Part shown: positions 58,463 through 64,000 of the stretch, in pieces
How positions within the stretch are numbered: position 1 is the first letter of the stretch
Layout: each line of letters begins with the position of its first letter
Assembly: GCA_026120035.1 (NCBI GenBank)
Contig: JALRME010000035.1
Span: 310,001-374,000, forward strand
DNA: 64,000 bases
Reading direction: 5' to 3'
DNA from: Coleophoma eucalyptorum
Taxonomy: Eukaryota > Ascomycota > Leotiomycetes > Helotiales > Dermateaceae
The notes under the pieces: generated by a model
Databases searched by the model: none
What the model was told of the DNA's origin: nothing
What the model saw: the letters and a program-made list of their open reading frames with translations, nothing else
Position numbers and translations under genes: made by a program

Positions 58463-58965
58463 TGGAAAAACACCCGTCAAGACTGACCACGTCTTGAAGT
58501 TTTAGGAGACAGAAGATAGACGCCGGATAGGTGCGTATACGAGATAAAGAGCCAGGTACGAAGTTCAAGACACGGTGAGTGCTGTACGAGCTGTGAGCTG
58601 CATGTATTCGCACGTGACGGTAGCGACGTGACTCAAGATAAAAACCAGGATAAGCGAGTACAAGAGATTCCTTTTACCTCATTGATACGAATTCCGGTTA
58701 TCCGCAGCAGGACGATCTGCAGGTCAACTTCGGTGTTTCGGAAAACCCAATAAATCCCTCCTTTGTATTGGATTTCCGAAACACCGACGGTCACCCTTCA
58801 ATTGCTAACGCAGCTCGAAGTATTGGGGGAAGCTTGACTCCCCACCCACATTTCTCCAAGCGAGCTCGGTTCCTGAGCCGCTGGACCTTGAGCTTCCTGC
58901 CCTACCTGATCCCAACAATATATCCTAAGCATCATAGGTGTGAATAGCATCAATTCAGTCTCATT
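58463..58965. promoter_or_regulatory. Bidirectional bioDA / bioB promoter
   Basis: The 503 bases between the two start codons must supply both promoters. The outstanding element is the inverted repeat at 58731-58786, noted separately, lying about 180 bases from bioB and 270 bases from bioDA. An AT-rich TATATCC lies at about 58918, near bioB. Confidence 0.75.
58731..58786. promoter_or_regulatory. Inverted repeat with CGG-N5-CGG doublets and CCAAT boxes
   Basis: The left arm (58731-58752) and right arm (58766-58786) are near-perfect reverse complements around a 13-base spacer. Each arm starts with CGGTGTTTCGGAAA, read inward from its own end, and finishes with CCAATA. The 14-base outer part is identical and the inner six bases are identical; only the two or one bases between them differ. 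CGG doublets suit a Zn2Cys6 regulator, and CCAAT suits the fungal HAP/CCAAT-binding complex. The symmetric arrangement would present the same signal to both genes. Function as an operator is inference. Confidence 0.7.
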
Positions 58966-60215
58966 ATGTTTTCCAAACGTGCAGCTCTCAGCATACGCTC
59001 TCTTGCTAGCTCTTCTTTTCAAGCAAAACCGAGATTGGTAGCTTCCTACGGCACTGTTTCTGATGTTCCTCCCACTGAGTCAACGCTCGAGAAAGCTCGG
59101 ACGGTAACAGCACCCCGCCATGACTGGACGAAGGACGAAATTAGAGATATCTACAACACCCCGCTGATGAAACTATCGTACGCTGCTGTAAGTGAATTTG
59201 TGCCATTTGGAAAGAATTGAAAGGGGTCAAATTCTAAGATTTCTGTTTTCTCTAGGGCATCGTACACCAAAACTTCCACGACCCCGCTTCGATTCAGATG
59301 TGTACGCTGATGAACATTAAAACTGGAGGCTGCAGCGAAGATTGCTCGTACTGTGCACAGTCATCACGATACAACACCGGACTCAAAGCTACGAAATTAT
59401 CTGCGGTCGACTCAGTGCTAGAAGCAGCTCGCATCGCAAAGGAGAATGGAAGCACGCGATTTTGTATGGGTGCAGCGTGGAGGGACATGCGAGGTAGAAA
59501 GACAAACCTCCGAAACATTAAGGAAATGGTGAAGGGTGTGAAAGCCCTGGGTATGGAATCGTGTGTCACTCTAGGGATGATTGATCTGGCTCAGGCAAAA
59601 GAATTGAAGGAAGCTGGTTTGACCGCCTATAACCATAATGTGGACACATCAAGAGAGTTCTATCCTTCAGTTATCACCACGAGAACATATGACGAGCGAC
59701 TTCAGACTATTCAAAACGCGAACGATGCCGGATTGAGCGTTTGCTCGGGTGGAATTCTGGGTTTGGGAGAAAAGGCAATTGATCATGTCGGGCTTTTACA
59801 TACAGTATCGACAATGCCTTCCCACCCCGAGTCTTTCCCAGTCAACACTCTAGTTCCAATCAAAGGGACACCGCTCGGCGATAATGCCCCCTCGCCATTC
59901 GACGCAACACTCAGAACAATTGCAACAGCAAGAATGATCATGCCACAAACCATAATCCGTCTTGCAGCCGGAAGGACCACGCTATCAGAAGAACAGCAGA
60001 TGCTCTGCTTCATGGCTGGTGCAAATGCTGTATTTACTGGAGAGAAGATGTTGACCACTGCATGCAATGGTTGGGATGAAGACAAGGCAATGTTTCAGAA
60101 ATGGGGCCTGCGGCCCATGGAGAGTTTCCGAACAGGAGCAGTGGAGGGTGCCTCGGCGCCAATGCAAGAAGGAATGCAGGCGAAGCAGAAACAGCTTGCT
60201 CAGGAACAGATCTGA
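58966..60215 (+). CDS. bioB: Biotin synthase
   Basis: A radical-SAM enzyme that inserts sulfur into dethiobiotin, the last step of biotin synthesis. It has 393 residues in two exons, 58966-59187 and 59256-60215. The first ~50 residues are basic and hydroxylated (MFSKRAALSIRSLASSSF), typical of a mitochondrial presequence. The radical-SAM cluster is CSEDCSYC, with cysteines at 100, 104 and 107. Other BioB segments are YNTGLKATKL, RFCMGAAWRDMRGRK, YNHNVDTSREFYP, CSGGILGLGE and the second-cluster region IIRLAAGRTT. Length and motifs are normal and nothing is missing. It shares its promoter with bioDA and converges on bioF, with 169 bp between stop codons. Confidence 0.97.
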
Positions 60216-60384
60216 AAGCATTTGAGCGACTTGCATGTAGCATTCTAAAAGCAATTGCATACTTTGAACAAAGGATTAGATTTCCAGACATCAATTCCAA
60301 TAATTGCATAATTGCACAATTGGGGATTATAACTTGCTCATTATTTGCTTTTTTTTCTCTTCTTTTTTTGCAACTACTACGAAG

Positions 60385-61780
60385 TTAGAGTTTTGATACT
60401 CTCACTCTTTGATACCCGTTGTCTCCAGTATTTACAGTATGAGATGTGATCATTTGTGACATCCACAAGCCAATAGTTGCCACCAACATGTCCACCTCCC
60501 CTGGCGTGTTCCCAGCATGTAAACAAATTCTGACTCGCTCACCGCCATTAGGAACTGTAGGCGGGACGATTGCCCGAACCACAAAGCCTGCATTTTGGCA
60601 GGCACTTGCCAATGCCCTTGGCTCTTTCGTCAAGACCGAGAAAATTGGTGACCGTGGACATTCTCTTGGTATTCTCAGGAGGTTGCGGGAGAGTGTTTGA
60701 GCTGCTTGCGTTGCGTCTAGAATTTTTAGCTGGTCGTATAGATGCTCTACTAAGGCCCAAAGATTCTTGGATAACTTTGAAGATGTGTTAGTCACCAAGT
60801 GCTTGCTAATAGTCGTGGTCTACTTACAGCAACTGTGCCGCCTCGCATCATAAATGAAGTGGTTGTCTTGATTGCAACTAGAGACGGAAAAGAAATAAAT
60901 GTTGTGTATATCAACGGTCTGGCGTAATTGATTAGATACTGCCTTGTTACTTCCGAGCAGAGGATTATTGCTTTTCAGTTAGCACAATATAAACCGTAAA
61001 TATTGGAGGAGCAGAAGTACCTCCTTGGCTTGCCAAAGCCTTTCCAAACGTATGAAGTCTGGCAAAGATTTTGTCTTCTAGACCAAGACTACAGACAATA
61101 CCTCGGCCCTCTGAGCCATATACTCCTGTGGAATGAGCTTCGTCAGCCACAATGTGCCCATTGCCATGAGGCAAGAGTCTCTCCACCACCTCTACGATAT
61201 CTCGGATGGGAGCGAGATCTCCATCCATACTATACAGGCTTTCAATGGCAATGAATACATTCCTTCCACCTTCAATGATTAAAGAGTCCTTTTCCAGAAG
61301 AGTCACGAGTTGATGCTGCAAATCAACCACCGAGTTGTGTTTAAATGAGATACAACTCCCAGCTCGTGATAGACGCATTCCCTCATGTACACTTGCGTGT
61401 ATGAATTCATCATGAACAATGATATCTCCCACTTGCGGCACGCAAGCAAAGAAGCCCGAATTTGCGTCGAAACCCGAGTTGAATAAGAGCCCTGACGGCG
61501 CATGGTGAAAAGCCGCGAGGTCTCTTTCAAGCTCCTCGGCATAGGAACTATTTCCATCTAACAGACGAGAGCCACCACTCCCCAGCCTGAAGTCTCCACA
61601 TTGTGAAAGATTTCTTAGATATTCGTTCCTGAGCTCAGACGAGGTTGACAAGGAGAGAAAATCATTGGATGAAAAGTCCACGGATTGGCGAGGAGCGATG
61701 GTCAATTTTCGCAGCGAGGAGCGTTCTTGACGCTTGGCCAGAGTGCCCTTCAGCACTTTTTCCAGCGGGCTGGATCTCAT
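60385..61780 (-). CDS. bioF: 8-amino-7-oxononanoate synthase with peroxisomal signal
   Basis: A PLP enzyme that condenses pimeloyl-thioester with alanine, the first ring-building step of biotin synthesis. It has 430 residues in three exons: 61780-61021, 60970-60828 and 60774-60385, all in frame. Motifs include VDFSSNDFLSLS, LGSGGSRLLDGN, the cofactor-binding VADEAHSTGVYG (Asp213) and the PLP lysine Lys247 in HTFGKALASQG. SEVTRQYLINYARPLIYTT follows across intron 1. The protein ends in Ser-Lys-Leu, the classical type 1 peroxisomal targeting signal. In Aspergillus, peroxisomal BioF location is known to matter for biotin production. No bioC, bioH, bioI or bioW is present, so pimeloyl-CoA probably comes from peroxisomal beta-oxidation (inference). 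Confidence 0.96.
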
Positions 61781-62824
61781 GGTTCTGATGTTTGCAATTT
61801 GTTGAATGTTTAATAGTAACTAATAAGTGTTGAAAGATAGTTGCACATCATGTTAGTCATGGAAACCCTGGTGCTAGCGGCCTGTTAGCCCAACGGTACC
61901 TTGCACTTGCGGAGGACTGTCTCGGGGCTCGCTTGGCTGAGCTCCCCGCTCTCAGCAATATGACAGAGTCAGAGAAGAGCAATAAATAACAGTGTACTTG
62001 GTATTTGGTATGTGGTACGATCGACTCTAGAGGCCCAATACAGGAACATTCAAACATACCGATGATGACTTTGGTCTCATCAATATCCTTTCCACCTGCC
62101 ATCTATTAGACGTCTTAATTATCGTCCAATTGTGATGCGCATCTACTACTCAGGAACAGGGGGTGAGCCGCCGAACCGTCGCATCACCAGTGGCAGCGGC
62201 CCAGCCGGGGGAAGGGATCAAATCGAATTGCCGAACTTCCCATTCATTAGTTTTTTTTGGAAGGGATACAGAGCATCAACAAATAAATTGGATCCAGCAG
62301 TCAACCACTCCGTTTCTCTACTACTCGGACTCCGTATTCGGATCCTATTTTTAATTTCCTCCAAACCTGTACTGTGTTCCTTTGGGGCTGAAGGAGTGGC
62401 GATCATGCTTGTCCTTAGCAAGCGAGTTACCTCTGATTGCGGGTGCTAGTTACAGACAACTTTAGGGTTGAGATAAATGATTTTTTCGGTTTGCTTTGCT
62501 TTCGGGTAACCTTACCGTAGTCAAATGACGTAGCTGTAATCGACCATCCAAGAGACTTGGGCTGAGCCCAAGATTTAGGTTGTATACGGGAAAGCCTTAA
62601 CGAAAGGGTGCCAAGTGTTGTTGAAAGCGTACAAGGAAAGGTCAGGTAAGATAATCGAGCCTTTGATCCTTTATGGTTAACAATGCTCGTATTGATCATG
62701 GACCTTAAGTTGCCACTACCATAGTTGCTAGGCGATATATAAGTAGGAGCTCTTCCTCTCACAGGATGTTGTTTCTCCTATACTTCAATTCAAAATCCCT
62801 AGATACAATTTTACATTTTTCACG
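61781..62824. other. Intergenic between bioF and the small secreted-protein gene
   Basis: This 1.0 kb interval holds two divergent promoters. A small palindrome GCTGAG/CTCAGC occurs near 61935-61955, and a tRNA-like D-arm near 61880 is not a real tRNA. I did not find the CGGTGTTTCGG element here, so bioF may not share the regulator proposed for bioDA/bioB. No gene is supported. Confidence 0.5.
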
Positions 62825-63488
62825 ATGTTGAATATACAATTCTCCGTCGTTGCCATTGCCACAATTCTGGCTGTTGCTTCAGCTTTTGTGAGTTCCCAAG
62901 ATCAGATTCCAGTCCTAATGTACTAAACCAAACCAGCCGCAAGCAACAACTTCAATCGCTACCGCCACCGGAACACTAGGGTTGGGTGCAGTTTGCTCGT
63001 CAACCAGCGAATGTGCGAACGGCGCTGATTGCTACGGTGTCACCTCTGGCACCATAACGACGTGCGGCAGCTTCCAAGCCAGCTGTGAAACCGATGATCA
63101 ATGCGCTACAAATACATGTGTTGAGGGCTTATGTGGGGGCTTCTTGGCCTCGTCGTTGTACAGAATCACCAGCACAGCCTCGTCTACCAGCGTCCCGTCG
63201 GCTACGAGCATAGCCTCATCCGCCACCAATGCTTCATCCTTTGACATTGGCTCTACTTCCATTGCAGCACTGGCCGGAACAACCACGTCGCCTACCAGCG
63301 TCCCGACGGTAACAAGCATAACCTCCTCCACCAATGCTTCATCCGTCGGCACTGGCTCTACTTCCATTGCAGCGCTGACCGGAACAACCACCTCGTCATC
63401 AAGTCCTTTGTTCACTGGCGGGGCTAATAAGGAGAAAATCGGTTCAGGAATTTTTGTCGCTGCCATGGCTGTAGCTTGGGCGTTATAG
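62825..63488 (+). CDS. Small secreted cysteine-rich, Ser/Thr-rich GPI-anchored protein
   Basis: A 204-residue protein in two exons, 62825-62887 and 62937-63488. The signal peptide MLNIQFSVVAIATILAVASAF ends at the intron. A compact domain has eight cysteines within about 50 residues, beginning VCSSTSECANGADCYG and ending NTCVEGLCGG. Two imperfect Ser/Thr-rich repeats of 35-36 residues follow (TSVPSATSIASS... and TSVPTVTSITSS...). A C-terminal hydrophobic tail (GSGIFVAAMAVAWAL) indicates GPI attachment. I do not recognise the cysteine pattern as a named family. Such proteins sit on the fungal wall, and an effector or adhesion role is only a possibility. A consistent in-frame intron and a TATA-like TATATAAG about 90 bases upstream support it as a real gene. 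Confidence 0.8.
63186..63398. repeat. Two-copy coding tandem repeat of about 108 bases
   Basis: The sequence from 63186 recurs from 63294 with one codon fewer and about ten substitutions. It encodes the duplicated Ser/Thr-rich stalk of the small secreted protein. Confidence 0.8.
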
Positions 63489-63709
63489 GTTCATGGAATT
63501 GTTGTTTAAGCCACAAATTAGCGTTGATTTAATATAATGTTTAAAGAAAAGCATCCAATAACCATGTTGTAATCGTCTATCTATTGAATCAATATCGAAA
63601 TGTGCTATGTGAATGTCTTGTTCCGTACAAAAATATTGATATCGTATCAACTGATGTCTTTATCCTCTATATTGTGAAGTGCGCACAGCACTGCTATGAT
63701 CTAAGAGTT

Positions 63710-64000
63710 CTAACTTATTTCCTTGCTGATTTTATCTCCACTCTTCTCTTGGATAACAACACCTTCTTTGACAAGTTCCACCACGTTGTCTGAACCGTTA
63801 TCACTAGTCACTGCCATGCCGTCAATGATATCAAGCTCTTCGGCCATCTGCTCCCATCCAAGCCCCATCTCCTTGACCAGTCTCTGGTTGCGCGTAGGCC
63901 AGACACTACATATGAGATAATACACGATGAACGATGTCCAAAATGAGAGGAGCCACCCAAACTCAAAGATGTGTGTTGCCGTTGAAGACACCTTGGGACC
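63710..64000 (-). CDS. NCS1-family purine/pyrimidine/allantoin permease, C-terminal fragment
   Basis: The frame is open to the window edge, so only the last 96 residues are seen; the start lies beyond 64000. The fragment has the end of a loop (GPKVSSTATHIFEFGW), a final membrane helix (LLSFWTSFIVYYLICSVW), the conserved PTRNQRLV and a charged cytoplasmic tail. This pattern matches the end of Fur4/Dal4-type nucleobase-cation symporters. Substrate cannot be assigned from this part. Known fungal biotin transporters belong to another family, so its position next to the biotin genes is not evidence of biotin uptake. The upstream boundary may include a splice site close to 64000. Confidence 0.75.
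   Translation of the reverse strand, partial: GPKVSSTATHIFEFGWLLSFWTSFIVYYLICSVWPTRNQRLVKEMGLGWEQMAEELDIIDGMAVTSDNGSDNVVELVKEGVVIQEKSGDKISKEIS

Noticed and set aside
61870..61930. tRNA-like D-arm sequence (TAGCCCAACGGTA)
   Set aside because: No T arm with a TTCGA box follows and no acceptor pairing can be drawn.
63710..64000. Idea that the NCS1-type permease is the biotin importer of the cluster
   Set aside because: Known fungal biotin transporters are in the allantoate-permease branch of the MFS, and only the C-terminus is visible here, so proximity is not evidence.
1..64000. CRISPR arrays, insertion sequences, prokaryotic operons or viral genes
   Set aside because: None were seen. Intron structure and gene families are those of a nuclear ascomycete genome.

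Overview
The window is nuclear DNA from a filamentous ascomycete. Nearly every protein gene is interrupted by short GT-AG introns of about 40 to 130 bases. The gene families are typical of Pezizomycotina: a Zn2Cys6 regulator, a Gas1/Egh16-type secreted protein, DUF3431 and DUF3433 proteins, a fused bioDA gene, a calpain-like protease and a GPI-anchored GH13 enzyme. A Leotiomycete/Helotiales-like plant-associated or saprotrophic fungus is my best guess. That guess is inference from gene content, not a database match. I checked that the exon lengths of every intact model sum to a multiple of three. All exon boundaries were read by eye from splice signals and protein-family expectations.

Layout, left half. 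A Zn2Cys6 regulator (893-3325, minus) is followed by a GMC oxidoreductase (3986-5910, minus), a PGAP4-like membrane glycosyltransferase (6520-7834, minus) and a GPI-anchored GH13 alpha-amylase-like protein (10005-11800, plus). A 5.3 kb gene-poor stretch precedes a secreted intradiol ring-cleavage dioxygenase (17068-18266, plus). Next comes an MFS sugar transporter carrying two single-base frameshifts (18948-20722, plus), then a 7.4 kb gene-poor stretch and a Gas1/Egh16-type secreted protein (28158-29056, plus). A glycosyltransferase split by a proline-rich minisatellite (31549-33543, minus) is divergent from a DUF3431 protein (34403-35539, plus).

Layout, right half. A Baeyer-Villiger-type monooxygenase (36381-37862, plus) and a 1,574-residue tandem DUF3433 membrane protein (38867-43816, plus) come first. 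They are followed by a secreted type-B carboxylesterase/lipase (44115-45806, minus), a secreted agmatinase-like ureohydrolase (46704-48079, minus), a calpain-like protease (49044-52016, plus), a carotenoid oxygenase (52667-54555, minus) and an intron-containing tRNA-Arg(UCU) (55401-55487, plus). The biotin cluster occupies 55923-61780. A small cysteine-rich secreted protein (62825-63488, plus) and the C-terminus of an NCS1-type permease (63710 to the window edge, minus) end the window.

The clearest functional unit is the biotin cluster. bioDA (fused dethiobiotin synthetase and DAPA aminotransferase) and bioB (biotin synthase) are transcribed head-to-head from a 503 bp promoter. bioF (8-amino-7-oxononanoate synthase) faces bioB tail-to-tail with only 169 bp between them. 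bioF ends in Ser-Lys-Leu, the classical peroxisomal import signal, and bioB has a mitochondrial-type N-terminus, so the pathway is probably split between the two organelles. The bioDA/bioB promoter contains a striking inverted repeat. Each arm carries a CGG-N5-CGG doublet, the form expected of a zinc-cluster regulator site, next to a CCAAT box. The same 11-mer recurs upstream of the GMC oxidoreductase. I regard this as the best candidate for a new regulatory element in the window.

Other points of interest: the GH13 enzyme keeps all three catalytic acids but has lost all three conserved active-site histidines; the sugar transporter is broken twice; and an agmatinase-type enzyme carries a secretion signal.
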